Positions 1 through 8,160 of a stretch of 64,000 bases of DNA are shown here, in pieces (within the stretch, counting starts at the first letter, position 1; each line of letters starts with the position of its first letter). This DNA comes from an uncultured Flavobacterium sp. (lineage in GTDB: Bacteria > Bacteroidota > Bacteroidia > Flavobacteriales > Flavobacteriaceae): contig NZ_CALTYA010000001.1 in the NCBI RefSeq assembly GCF_943913405.1, forward strand, positions 248,001-312,000. The letters run 5' to 3'. Both the position numbers and the translations under genes were made by a program. Below the pieces are notes generated by a model. The model was not told the origin of the DNA. It saw only the letters and a list, made by a program, of their open reading frames with translations, and searched no databases.

Positions 1-719
1 TCTATGTCAATCCATTCAATATCTTCTGAAGGAATATAAATATCCACTTGCTTGCCATAATTGCTAATTTTTCTGCTTCCATTTTTGCTCAAAGCACCTA
101 TACAAAGCACATTGGATTCCCTTGATATTGCTGGAACGTCAAAACTTTCTTCCACATCAAGCTCATCATTTCCTGCAGCGACAATAAACAAAATTTCTGG
201 TGCCGTTTTAAAAGCTTTATCAAAAGCTTTTTGGAAATGCTGCATCCATTCTCTTGCAACTTTTATTCTTTCAGCATCTGTATAGCCTAAATTAGGATTG
301 TTTTCTGCGAAGATAACTGCTGAATTTCCAAAACTCATATTAACCAACTTCACTTTTTCTTTCTTAAACCACGCTACTGTCTGCCTTACAAAGCGCTCCC
401 AGCATTCATATTCTGATCTTAAATTTTGACGGCGTTCTTCAACAGTCATGCTCAAAATACCTGATTCAGTGAGGTATTGCGTGGTTGGAGTAAAACCAGC
501 ATGGTAAATTTCCAAATTAGGATTGTCTTTAGTGAGAATGTAGCCCACAGCGGTTCCGTGCTCATTTGAATTGCCTGTATAATCTTCAAGCGAAGTTCCA
601 GTAAAGAAGACCGATTTCTTAGTATTTCCTTTATAATAAGGTTCCCACAGGCCTACTTTAACCTGAGAATGAGCCATTGAAACTATAGAAACCAAAAGGA
701 CAAGAGTTATTTTATGCAT
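1..719 (-). CDS. subtilisin-like serine protease (S8), partial
   Basis: The open frame runs from ATG at 719 to the window edge, so only about 239 N-terminal residues are visible. A signal peptide ends near residue 18 (MAHSQ) and is followed at once by the protease domain, with no propeptide. Visible S8 blocks are the His motif NEHGTAV (His54), then NMSFGNSA, and the oxyanion-type AAGND in strand FIVAAGND. The Ser (GTS) block would lie beyond the edge. The first block, normally V-x-V-x-D, reads VKVGLWE, so the usual catalytic Asp position holds Glu26. The protein is probably exported. Family assignment is fairly safe; whether it is active is open. Confidence 0.75.
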   Translation of the reverse strand, partial: MHKITLVLLVSIVSMAHSQVKVGLWEPYYKGNTKKSVFFTGTSLEDYTGNSNEHGTAVGYILTKDNPNLEIYHAGFTPTTQYLTESGILSMTVEERRQNLRSEYECWERFVRQTVAWFKKEKVKLVNMSFGNSAVIFAENNPNLGYTDAERIKVAREWMQHFQKAFDKAFKTAPEILFIVAAGNDELDVEESFDVPAISRESNVLCIGALSKNGSRKISNYGKQVDIYIPSEDIEWIDI

Positions 720-930
720 TTGAATGGATTTTAATTTAAAACTAAATATAGCACAAATTTTGCCCCACTTCACTTTTTGTTAGCTAAATCAATGATTATC
801 TTACTGTTTTAATTTTTATTTTTAGCTATATGCGCTAAAAAATCCAATTAATTTAGGGGACATAAGTATTAACTTTTGTTTAACAATTATTCAAGCTAAC
901 ATTCTATAAAACAAACAAATACATTGCAAA

Positions 931-965
931 AAAGAGTTCTCAAATTCAGAATTTGAGAACTCTTT
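931..965. terminator. long perfect hairpin, terminator-like
   Basis: Two 17-base arms (AAAGAGTTCTCAAATTC and its exact complement) flank a single A, with A-rich sequence on the left and T-rich on the right. It could stop transcription in either direction. No annotated gene ends beside it: the S8 gene starts at 719 and reads away, and the next forward genes lie downstream. The remainder of 720-1077 shows no gene. Confidence 0.5.
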
Positions 966-1077
966 CATTTTAATAATCAGCCTTTTCTGCCTAAACTTGT
1001 TGTATAAATAGAAAATCTCATATTGAGAATTACGATAGATTTAAAATTAACAGATGTTAATAAATTACTTCTGCCAA

Positions 1078-1179
1078 ATGAAAAACTTTCAAATACCACA
1101 AATATCGAATAAATCACTTTGGCTTATTTATTTTATAATGCTGTTATTCTTATATCTGTTATATAAAAGATACATCTAA
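1078..1179 (+). CDS. possible 33-aa single-span membrane microprotein
   Basis: ATG at 1078 opens a 33-residue frame ending with TAA at 1179. The sequence is an N-terminal polar stretch (MKNFQIPQISNK) followed by one strongly hydrophobic segment (WLIYFIMLLFLYLL) and a basic tail (YKRYI), the layout of a small single-pass membrane protein. It ends 30 bases before the 239-aa gene on the same strand and could be co-transcribed with it. No ribosome-binding site is evident, which is normal in this group. With only 33 codons it may be chance. Confidence 0.3.
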   Translation: MKNFQIPQISNKSLWLIYFIMLLFLYLLYKRYI

Positions 1180-1209
1180 GCCTTTATCAAAAATTTAAAA
1201 TTACCGGAA

Positions 1210-1929
1210 ATGAACCGACATCAAACTCATAGCAGCCATTATTTCAATGATATCAATTTGTCAATGCGAAAAACCAAAACCGTACAAGAAAAACAAGCAG
1301 ACAGTTTTAGAATGTATCGCGCTTTGGAAAGACATTGCGACAAATCTGAACAGATTATTGCCCTTTATCCGGATTTTCAAATTTCAGTTGCTATTTTCAA
1401 AACTAAAATAGCTGCCATAATAGACTTGTATAAATTGCAAGATCTTCAAAAGAAAAGAGCTGTTGCAAAACGCTTGGAAAGCAAAAACAAACTCTGCAAG
1501 GCGGGAGCAGATATTGCCGGACTAATCTTGATCAACATGAAGACTGTCAGCACTATTTCTTTAAAACCTGAAGTCGTAGCTTTTCACAATGAATTGTTTA
1601 AGATGAAAGACGAAGCGCTGGCAAAGAGAATACAAGACATTCACGATTCCGGCACAGCAAACATCTGTATTTTAGCACAATATGGAATCACTTCTTCACT
1701 TCTGAATGCTTTTCAGGAAATGATTGACGGCTATTTCAATCCTGCAGATGCAAGAGAATTTGTCGAAGAAAATGCTGAAATTTGCCGAAACTTAAAAACC
1801 TTATTTAAAGAAACAGATATTCTTTTAAAAGAAAAACTGGACAAGAACATATCGCAGCTGCGGAAAAAGAACCAGCAATTTGTATATGCTTATAAAGAAA
1901 CCAGGGTCATACATCGCACTAATGAATAA
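1210..1929 (+). CDS. hypothetical helical protein, 239 aa
   Basis: I do not recognise a family. The protein has no signal peptide or membrane segment. It is rich in Lys, Glu, Leu and Ala with long stretches expected to be alpha-helical (for instance the region around residues 55-95 and the C-terminal third), so it may be a soluble helical bundle. It stands alone on the forward strand and is followed directly by a strong terminator, so its transcript ends here. A 33-codon candidate frame lies 30 bases upstream. Function is unknown. Confidence 0.75.
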   Translation: MNRHQTHSSHYFNDINLSMRKTKTVQEKQADSFRMYRALERHCDKSEQIIALYPDFQISVAIFKTKIAAIIDLYKLQDLQKKRAVAKRLESKNKLCKAGADIAGLILINMKTVSTISLKPEVVAFHNELFKMKDEALAKRIQDIHDSGTANICILAQYGITSSLLNAFQEMIDGYFNPADAREFVEENAEICRNLKTLFKETDILLKEKLDKNISQLRKKNQQFVYAYKETRVIHRTNE

Positions 1930-1931
1930 AA

Positions 1932-1963
1932 AAATCCGGATCAATGATCCGGATTTTTTTTTT
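1932..1963 (+). terminator. rho-independent terminator of the 239-aa gene
   Basis: AAATCCGGATC, a three-base loop and GATCCGGATTT are followed by a run of T. It starts just after the TAA of the upstream gene. Confidence 0.85.
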
Positions 1964-1986
1964 ATTATAGCCTACTTAGAAAAAGT

Positions 1987-2070
1987 CTAAAAAATTTCGA
2001 GATTTAGCAGTGCGTCGATAAAATCATGCAGTTCATCGAGTTTTTTATTGATTTGTCTTTTTTCCTTCAT
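1987..2070 (-). CDS. possible 27-aa microprotein
   Basis: A reverse-strand frame from ATG at 2070 to TAG at 1987 encodes 27 residues with an amphipathic, helix-prone pattern (KKLDELHDFIDALLNL). It lies in a 440-bp stretch without larger genes. There is no clear promoter or ribosome site, and a frame this short can occur by chance. Confidence 0.22.
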   Translation of the reverse strand: MKEKRQINKKLDELHDFIDALLNLEIF

Positions 2071-2187
2071 TTTTAATTTTATGTATAGAAAAACGAGCTT
2101 ACATTTGATATATAATTCATGAAGAATTACTGATTTACAATAGATATACGTCCTAAGAAGAATTATTAATCCGATAAATTAAACACC

Positions 2188-2301
2188 ATGAAAAGAAGAA
2201 AGAAAGGCCTCATGTTATCTGCAGAACCTACTGGCGCAATAAGACTGATCTATACCGTTTTATTTTTAATGGTAATTTTTACAACTGTTTATTTGACTTA
2301 A
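2188..2301 (+). CDS. possible 37-aa single-span membrane protein
   Basis: ATG at 2188 opens 37 codons to TAA at 2301. The N-terminus is very basic (MKRRKKG), a short linker follows (LMLSAEPTGAIR), and residues 20-35 form one hydrophobic segment (LIYTVLFLMVIFTTVYL). By the positive-inside rule the N-terminus would be cytoplasmic. A TACATTTG box (2100-2107) matches the Bacteroidota -7 consensus about 80 bases upstream, and a strong hairpin terminator follows at 2335, so the frame has its own apparent transcription unit. No family recognised. Confidence 0.45.
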   Translation: MKRRKKGLMLSAEPTGAIRLIYTVLFLMVIFTTVYLT

Positions 2302-2334
2302 TCCATACAAATCATTTGCGTCATAAGTAAGATT

Positions 2335-2365
2335 AAAAGCCAGAATAATTTATATTCTGGCTTTT
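2335..2365. terminator. bidirectional terminator
   Basis: AAAAGCCAGAATA and its complement TATTCTGGCTTTT enclose a five-base loop. It sits between the forward 37-aa frame and the end of the reverse-strand gene at 2373, and can serve both. Confidence 0.8.
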
Positions 2366-2372
2366 AAATTTG

Positions 2373-3137
2373 CTATAAGCTTTCTCCTTTTTGATTTATT
2401 AAAACTTTTACCTTCAGCTGGCTTCTTTTGGTTTTGATCTCCATGACTTGGCCTTTGTAAAAATCAAACAAAAACACTTTGTCAAAATCGCTCCTGGTAG
2501 CATTTTGTTGCAATTCATTGCTGAAAGAAAAATAATTGCAGTCATTATCTAAAGTATTCAAAAAGAAAACCAGCCATTTTTTCCCTGGCGAAAATAAAAA
2601 TTGTTTGATTTTCAAATCTTTAATTTTTTCTTGAATTGCATTTTGGGTACATTCGAGAATTGTAAAATTAAGCGCAACTATTTCCACTCTTGAAGAAGGC
2701 ATCTTTTGGAGGCTCAAAACATGCTTGTATAAAATTACCTCGCCTTTTATGGCCGCGATAATTTCATGTTTGACTTCTTGAATAGTTTCATCATTAAAAT
2801 TAGCAGCTGTTTTATTCATTTGAAGCCTGTAAACGCCTCTGTATTTTGGATCATCCTTATTCAGTTCTTCTTCTATTTCTGCGAATATTTTCTTCGTAAT
2901 ATTCTCCTGATTAGCAATATACAAATTTTCACACTGAACATTTATTTCCTCACAACTTTCGTTCTCTTGATGCAAAAGCAAATTCGGCATCTCTCCTATC
3001 TTTAGTGGCGTATTGTGGCAAGAAGCAAATTTCCATAAATCTACAAGTGCCGTGATTTTTTGTTCTTGCTCTTTTTTTGAAAGATTGGAACTTTCGATAG
3101 CTTCAATCCAGTTTTCGATTTGCTGTATATTTTGCAT
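2373..3137 (-). CDS. hypothetical protein, 254 aa
   Basis: A soluble-looking protein without signal peptide. The N-terminal 25 residues (QQIENWIEAIESSNLSKKEQEQKI) are helical and charged; the C-terminal half is mixed and ends in a Lys-rich strand-like stretch (VMEIKTKRSQLKVKVLI). I recognise no motif. It is divergent from the LytS-type kinase gene, and the shared 208-bp spacer carries three copies of a TTTTGTATAA element, so it could belong to that system's regulon. Function unknown. Confidence 0.7.
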   Translation of the reverse strand: MQNIQQIENWIEAIESSNLSKKEQEQKITALVDLWKFASCHNTPLKIGEMPNLLLHQENESCEEINVQCENLYIANQENITKKIFAEIEEELNKDDPKYRGVYRLQMNKTAANFNDETIQEVKHEIIAAIKGEVILYKHVLSLQKMPSSRVEIVALNFTILECTQNAIQEKIKDLKIKQFLFSPGKKWLVFFLNTLDNDCNYFSFSNELQQNATRSDFDKVFLFDFYKGQVMEIKTKRSQLKVKVLINQKGESL

Positions 3138-3206
3138 ACTAATTTTTTCTCAAAAATAGAACTTGACACAAGACACCCACTTTTTTTTATACCAAACTAA
3201 ACTTAT

Positions 3207-3295
3207 TTTATACAAAACCCGTTATCATATCTAACAATTGGAGTTTATCTCAGATTTTGTATAATTTAATTGGGGTTTTGTATAAATTAATTTTG
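3207..3295 (+). promoter_or_regulatory. putative LytTR binding sites and promoter
   Basis: Two direct copies of TTTTGTATAA start at 3255 and 3276, exactly 21 bases apart; the second lies in GGGTTTTGTATAAA (3273-3286), whose exact inverted copy is at 3207-3220. Direct repeats about two helical turns apart are the usual architecture of LytTR-domain operators, and a LytTR regulator is encoded just downstream. TAATTTTG at 3288-3295 fits the -7 box. Whether the sites activate or repress cannot be read from the sequence. Confidence 0.5.
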
Positions 3296-3345
3296 CGGGC
3301 CGCCGATTTTACTTTTCTTCGCAGAGAAATTAATTTTAAAAGATA

Positions 3346-4413
3346 ATGTTAGAAAAAAAATGTCATAATAACTGGTTCATGGAGTTTTTCATTTCTCCAA
3401 AATACCGAATCTATAGACATTTGCTGGTTTTGGCTTACATGGGGATTTTTCTAATATCTGAAAACCCTAAAAATCTAAGCTACTCAACATTTATTAAAAA
3501 AGAATTTACTTGGCATGCCTATTTTTTGTTGATGTTTTATTTAAACATGTATGTTCTTATTCCTGCTTTTTTATATAAAGGGAAGTATATTTTATACCTG
3601 TTTTGTCTTATCAGCATTATCATAAGTGGTTACCTCATCGCAACAAACATTACAGAAAGCCACATGAAAGGCTATCAATTTTTTAAAGGAAAATCTAAAA
3701 GCACTTTCGATTTTTTTATTTCCATGCACATTGTTACCATGATGGTTTTTGCCTCCACATCAATCAAGCTTTTCCAAAGATGGGCTCGAGACAGCACTAA
3801 GATTAACGAGCTAGAGAAAAATTCGCTGCAAATAGAACTGCGGGAGTTGAAGAACCAAATCAATCCTCATTTTCTTTTTAATATGCTGAACAACATTACG
3901 GTTTTAGTTAAAAAAGACCCTGAAAAAGCATCAAATATCATTTTAAAATTATCTGATTTTTTGCGCTATCAGCTTTATGACAACAACCAGCATTCTATTT
4001 TGCTTTTATCAGAAATTCAGTTTTTGAATGATTTCATGGAACTCGAAAAAACCCGTAGAGATGAATTTAATTTCTCGCTTACGATAGAAAATAAAAATAC
4101 TGACAAATCATTGATTTCTAATTTAGTTTTACCGCCAAACCTCTTTATTTCTTTTGTTGAAAATGCCATCAAACACAGCATCGACCTGGACAATCCTTCT
4201 GAAATGAGTACGAAATTTATATTTTCAGACAAGCATTTGAAGTTTATCTGTGAAAATACAAAACCCGCAGAAGTGATTGAAAATTCAAAAAACAGCGGCT
4301 TGGGATTGGCAAACGTGAAAAGAAGATTAGAACTTTTATATGGAAACACTTTTACATTAGAAATCGACGAAACAGAAACCAATTATAAAGTGACCCTAAT
4401 TCTCCCAATATGA
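3346..4413 (+). CDS. LytS/YpdA-type sensor histidine kinase
   Basis: This is a membrane sensor kinase of the His_kinase (PF06580) type. Four hydrophobic segments occupy roughly residues 24-145, linked by short loops, so sensing is probably within or near the membrane. The phosphoacceptor block NQINPHFLFNMLNN (His near 174) is the family signature, followed by N-box FVENAIKHS and G-box SGLGLANVKRRLELLYG of the ATPase domain. The stop overlaps the start of the response regulator by 4 bp, so the two are translationally coupled and surely partners. Stimulus unknown. Confidence 0.93.
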   Translation: MLEKKCHNNWFMEFFISPKYRIYRHLLVLAYMGIFLISENPKNLSYSTFIKKEFTWHAYFLLMFYLNMYVLIPAFLYKGKYILYLFCLISIIISGYLIATNITESHMKGYQFFKGKSKSTFDFFISMHIVTMMVFASTSIKLFQRWARDSTKINELEKNSLQIELRELKNQINPHFLFNMLNNITVLVKKDPEKASNIILKLSDFLRYQLYDNNQHSILLLSEIQFLNDFMELEKTRRDEFNFSLTIENKNTDKSLISNLVLPPNLFISFVENAIKHSIDLDNPSEMSTKFIFSDKHLKFICENTKPAEVIENSKNSGLGLANVKRRLELLYGNTFTLEIDETETNYKVTLILPI

Positions 4414-5135
4414 ATTGCATAATCGTAGACGACGAGCCATTGGCAAGAGAAGGAATGCTTCTGCAGCTTCAGGATATTCCTGAAATCAATGTAATTGGCT
4501 GCTTTAACGGTGCCAAAAAAGCAAGAGAATTTATGCTTCACAACAGCGTGGATTTGATATTTTTAGACATTCAGATGCCTGGAATCAACGGTTTGGAATT
4601 TGCAGAATCTATTTCTGAGAAAACTTTGATCATTTTTATAACCGCTTATTCTCAATATGCGCTGAAAAGTTATGAGGTCGATGCAATTGATTATTTGGTA
4701 AAGCCCGTAGATAAAATTCGGCTTGAAAAATCAATCCGCAAAGCAAAAGCTTATCACGAATTATTGTCAAATCCTCAGGAAAAAAGCACGATTACTGATT
4801 CTGATTCTGATTATATGCTTATAAAATCAGACCGCAAATTCCACAAAATTCTTTTCAAGGATATTATTTATGTGGAAGGCCTGAAAGATTATGTAGTAAT
4901 TTACATCAATGATTCTAAAATTATCACGGCAATGAATTTGAAGACCATTGCACAACATATGCCAGAAACTGCGTTTATTAGGGTAAGCAAATCTTATTTG
5001 GTCAACAGCAGTTATATCGATTCGTTTGACAATCACACTATTTATATAAAAAGCACAGAAATTCCTATCGGAGAAGTGTTCCGTAAAAAGTTTTTGGAAC
5101 AGTATCTGGGAAAAAATATTTCTGACAAAATTTAA
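4410..5135 (+). CDS. LytTR-family response regulator
   Basis: The N-terminal receiver domain carries the acidic pair DDE near residue 7, phosphoacceptor Asp53 in FLDIQMPG, the Thr/Ser strand (FITAY) and the Lys in YLVKPVD. The C-terminal half (about 135-235) is a LytTR DNA-binding domain (KILFKDIIYVEGLKDYVVIY, FIRVSKSYLVN). It overlaps the kinase gene by 4 bp and is followed 23 bp later by a beta-barrel gene on the same strand. The paired 21-bp-spaced repeats upstream of the operon are its likely autoregulatory sites. Confidence 0.95.
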   Translation: MNCIIVDDEPLAREGMLLQLQDIPEINVIGCFNGAKKAREFMLHNSVDLIFLDIQMPGINGLEFAESISEKTLIIFITAYSQYALKSYEVDAIDYLVKPVDKIRLEKSIRKAKAYHELLSNPQEKSTITDSDSDYMLIKSDRKFHKILFKDIIYVEGLKDYVVIYINDSKIITAMNLKTIAQHMPETAFIRVSKSYLVNSSYIDSFDNHTIYIKSTEIPIGEVFRKKFLEQYLGKNISDKI

Positions 5136-5158
5136 AATTAACCTCACACAATCAACCA

Positions 5159-6148
5159 ATGAAATTAAAGTTTTTGCTTTTAGCGAGTTTCCTATGCCTT
5201 TTTGCTAACGCCCAGGAAGACCAAACTATTAAAGAAAATGCGACGAAAGCTGTTACCGACCGCTTTCCGTCAACACGCCTTTTTGATGTGCAGTATGAGC
5301 AATATCTGCCTGCTGATTTTGATTCAGAATTGTTCGATGTTCCGTTTGAAAAAGGGGAAATCCAGAACCATTCGCGTCTCAGCGTAAATGCGAATCTTCC
5401 CATAATTATGAAGCCAAAGTGGAATATCACGACTTCTTTGAGATACCGATATGAAAGCTTTGATTTGAACAATGTCGAAAGCCGCATTGACAATACAATT
5501 CCTTCTTATGACAAAACTCAAAACTTCCATTATCTTTCCGGATCTTTAAATTTTACTTATTTTTCTACGCTTTTCAAAAAGCCTTTTCTTTATAACGCCA
5601 GCGTAATTGTAGACGGAACTGAAAAAGATGCGGAAAGAATCAAAGGTTTCTTCGGAGCCACGATTATCTTGAAAAAAACAGAGAGAACAACTTTGGGTGT
5701 CGGTTTGGTCATATTTGTAGATCCGACTTCACCGGTTCCTGCGGCGCCGACTTTTATTTGGGAACATAAATTTGAAAATTCGCCGTGGACAATGGATTTA
5801 ATCCTTCCACAAAGACTACTTTTCAAGAGAAATTTATTTAAAGACGGAAGACTTTCACTAGGAAGCGAACTTGGTGGCGACGGATTTTACATCTATAACA
5901 ACACGCCAGGACTTGCCAAAGTATATGATTATCGCGTTCTTGAAGTGAAATCGGGATTGATTTACGAGCATTCTTTCAGCAAATCGCTCATTGGTACTTT
6001 CAGGGCTGGATATTCGAACGTTTTTAATTCTAGAATTTCTGAAAGAGGTGAAAAGACAAGCGATTATATTTTCTCTTCAAAACAAGACGGAACTGCTTAT
6101 TTCAGCTTAGGTTTTTCTTTCAATCCGACTTTCAAAAAGAACAAATAA
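5159..6148 (+). CDS. outer-membrane beta-barrel protein, possibly DUF6268-like
   Basis: A clear signal peptide (LLLASFLCLFANA) is cleaved before QEDQ. The remainder alternates polar and aromatic or aliphatic residues in many strands with turns (for example SLRYRYESF, GSLNFTYFS, TLGVGLVIF, AYFSLGFSF), typical of an outer-membrane barrel; the overall layout recalls DUF6268 proteins, which I cannot confirm. It follows the LytTR regulator by 23 bp and may be in the same operon. It converges on the LysR gene with no spacer: the two stop codons abut at 6148/6149. Confidence 0.75.
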   Translation: MKLKFLLLASFLCLFANAQEDQTIKENATKAVTDRFPSTRLFDVQYEQYLPADFDSELFDVPFEKGEIQNHSRLSVNANLPIIMKPKWNITTSLRYRYESFDLNNVESRIDNTIPSYDKTQNFHYLSGSLNFTYFSTLFKKPFLYNASVIVDGTEKDAERIKGFFGATIILKKTERTTLGVGLVIFVDPTSPVPAAPTFIWEHKFENSPWTMDLILPQRLLFKRNLFKDGRLSLGSELGGDGFYIYNNTPGLAKVYDYRVLEVKSGLIYEHSFSKSLIGTFRAGYSNVFNSRISERGEKTSDYIFSSKQDGTAYFSLGFSFNPTFKKNK

Positions 6149-7045
6149 TCAAGCCATTACGTCGATGAAAATCTTTTTGATGACCTCAATTTCATCGGCG
6201 TAAATTGTTTTTTTGCGTGTGGCAAAATGAAGCGTGTTTTCTAACGGCACTTTTCCTTTCCATATTAATTTTATCAATCCAGATTCTAATTCTTTCTTGC
6301 ATAAAAAATCTGGAATTACTGATAAACCTTGGCCACTGCTCAAGCACCTTACGATAGAATTCAAATTCGGCACAATATAATTTGGGCGAAAATCTGGATA
6401 TTTATTGAAATTCAATTGCCAAAATCTGCGAAGATGTTCCATATCGCCAGTGGTTCCATACCATTTTTCTTGTTTTAGCCAAGCCTCGATAAATTCGATA
6501 TTTCCAGTTTTTTCTACTTCTTGGAATTCTTTTTCATTCGTAGCATTTCCTCCAACGATTACAATTGTTTCTGACGAAAAAGGCTGGTATTCAATCGAAC
6601 TCTTCGGAACCATTTGAGGCGTAATAATCAAATCTAAAATTCCTTTTTCAAGATTTTCAACCATTTCTGGATATTCTCCAAAGCGGATAATCACATTAAA
6701 AGGAAGCGACGAAATATATTGTTCTAAAGTAATCTGAAAAGTTTCAAAACACATTCCGATGCTGATCGTAGGGGTATGTTTTTCAGTACTTCGCTGGAAA
6801 TTTTTCTCGGCTTCTTCTAATTTAGATAAAGCTTCTATCGTAAAATTATAAAGCACCTTCCCTCTTTCTGTCGGAACCATTTTTCTGCCAGTTCTGTCGA
6901 ATAATTTATAGCCTACATAATTTTCCAAAGAACTCAGGTGAAGGCTGACTCCGGGTTGGGAAATAAACAGCACTTCTGCAGCGCCAGTCAGCGTTCCGGT
7001 TTTATAAATTGCCTTAAAAGTACGATACCATTCTAGATTGACCAT
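6149..7045 (-). CDS. LysR-family transcriptional regulator
   Basis: Residues 1-65 are a typical LysR winged helix-turn-helix (TGTLTGAAEVLFISQPGVSLHL, LENYVGYKLFDRTGRKM), written here in parts. The rest is a periplasmic-binding-like effector domain (MCFETFQITLEQYI, LDLIITPQMV, GQGLSVIPDFL). It is divergent from the quinone reductase gene with about 100 bp between starts, the usual arrangement for a LysR regulator and its target. The inducer is probably a redox-active or quinone-like compound, by inference from the target. Confidence 0.93.
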   Translation of the reverse strand: MVNLEWYRTFKAIYKTGTLTGAAEVLFISQPGVSLHLSSLENYVGYKLFDRTGRKMVPTERGKVLYNFTIEALSKLEEAEKNFQRSTEKHTPTISIGMCFETFQITLEQYISSLPFNVIIRFGEYPEMVENLEKGILDLIITPQMVPKSSIEYQPFSSETIVIVGGNATNEKEFQEVEKTGNIEFIEAWLKQEKWYGTTGDMEHLRRFWQLNFNKYPDFRPNYIVPNLNSIVRCLSSGQGLSVIPDFLCKKELESGLIKLIWKGKVPLENTLHFATRKKTIYADEIEVIKKIFIDVMA

Positions 7046-7069
7046 AACTTGCTATTATAATTCTGATGC

Positions 7070-7120
7070 AAAGGTATGAATTAAGTTATTTTAATAATAG
7101 AAAAGCCCGCCGTAAATTTG
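7070..7120. promoter_or_regulatory. divergent promoters lysR / mdaB with operator
   Basis: A reverse-strand -7 box TACCTTTG (7070-7077) serves the LysR gene, and a forward TAAATTTG (7113-7120) serves the quinone reductase gene. Between them lies the inverted repeat TTATT-TT-AATAA (7086-7097), a candidate LysR site placed to control both. Confidence 0.5.
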
Positions 7121-7144
7121 TCCCATCAAATTAAGTAAAAGAGT

Positions 7145-7738
7145 ATGACTAAAATATTTATTATCAACGGAGGCCAAAAATTTGGCCATTCAGGAGGAAA
7201 ATTCAACGAAACTGTAGCTCAGGAAACTTTAAATTTCTTCCAAAATAATTCTGATTTCAAAGTAAGAACTACAGATGTCAACCACGACTACAATCCTGCG
7301 GAGGAAGTCGAAAAATTTGTTTGGGCAGACGTGATTATTTACCACACGCCAGTTTGGTGGTTTCAGTTGCCGCACGGTTTCAAAAAATACATCGACGTAG
7401 TTTTCACAGAAGGCTATAACAAAGGAATTTATAAAAGTGACGGGCGTTCAAGCGCAAATCCGGCAATAAATTATGGAACGGGAGGCACTTTGCACGGCAG
7501 AAAATACATGCTTACAACTTCTTGGAACGCACCAAAAGAAGCTTTCACTTTGCCAGGAGAATTTTTCTCTGAAAGAAGCGTTGATGACGGACCATTATTT
7601 GGTTTTCACCGCATGAATGCCTTTACGGGAATGACTCCTTTGGAATCAAAACATTTCCATGACATTGAAAAAAACGCTGACGTTCCGAGAGATTTGGAAT
7701 TGTATAAAGCGCATTTGAGTAAATTATTCTTAAATTAA
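7145..7738 (+). CDS. mdaB: NAD(P)H:quinone oxidoreductase, MdaB-like
   Basis: A flavodoxin-fold FAD enzyme that reduces quinones by two electrons and so avoids semiquinone radicals. The FMN/FAD-binding loop NGGQKFGHSGGKFNE lies at residues 8-22, the strand ADVIIYHTPVWWFQLPHGFK near 60-80 matches MdaB, and the C-terminal part FGFHRMNAFTGM is also family-like. Its 197 aa fits the family. It is divergent from a LysR regulator and followed by a YgiN-type monooxygenase gene, the same pairing as mdaB-ygiN in Escherichia coli. Confidence 0.9.
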   Translation: MTKIFIINGGQKFGHSGGKFNETVAQETLNFFQNNSDFKVRTTDVNHDYNPAEEVEKFVWADVIIYHTPVWWFQLPHGFKKYIDVVFTEGYNKGIYKSDGRSSANPAINYGTGGTLHGRKYMLTTSWNAPKEAFTLPGEFFSERSVDDGPLFGFHRMNAFTGMTPLESKHFHDIEKNADVPRDLELYKAHLSKLFLN

Positions 7739-7855
7739 ACACAGATTTACTTCGTCGATTCGGATTTTGTCATCGGGTCACAAATTTTCACAAATTAAAA
7801 AATTCGCGTTAATTAAATGTCATCCGTTTAAATCCTGTTCTAAAAAATAGAAATT

Positions 7856-8146
7856 ATGAAAATAAACATCACCGCAATCATAAAAAGCAAACCTGAAACT
7901 ATCGAAATTACAAAAGCACTTTTGACAGAAATGGCTGTAAATTCAAAACAAGAAACGGCTTGCATCCAATATGATCTGCATCAAAGCAATGAAGAGCCCG
8001 AATATTTCTTCTTCCATGAAATTTGGGATAATGAAAAAGATTTAGAGCTGCACAATGCAAAACCTTACATTCAAAAATTTGTAGAACAAGCGCCATCACT
8101 TTTGGCGGAAACTCCAAAAATTCACAAGACAAATAAAATTGCATAA
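7856..8146 (+). CDS. antibiotic biosynthesis monooxygenase (YgiN-like)
   Basis: A 96-residue ABM-domain protein (MKINITAIIKSKPETIEI, CIQYDLHQSNEEPEYFFFHEIW, LELHNAKPYIQKFV). Members are small ferredoxin-like dimers; YgiN oxidises menadiol, while others degrade haem or polyketides. Its place 117 bp after the MdaB-like gene argues for a YgiN-like quinol role. The spacer 7739-7855 contains words such as TTTTCACAAATTAAAAA and no gene. A hairpin follows the stop codon. Confidence 0.88.
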   Translation: MKINITAIIKSKPETIEITKALLTEMAVNSKQETACIQYDLHQSNEEPEYFFFHEIWDNEKDLELHNAKPYIQKFVEQAPSLLAETPKIHKTNKIA

Positions 8147-8160
8147 TAATCACTAAATTT

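Noticed and set aside
61..285. Forward 74-aa frame at the left edge
   Set aside because: It is antisense to the S8 protease frame, which has a signal peptide and family motifs.
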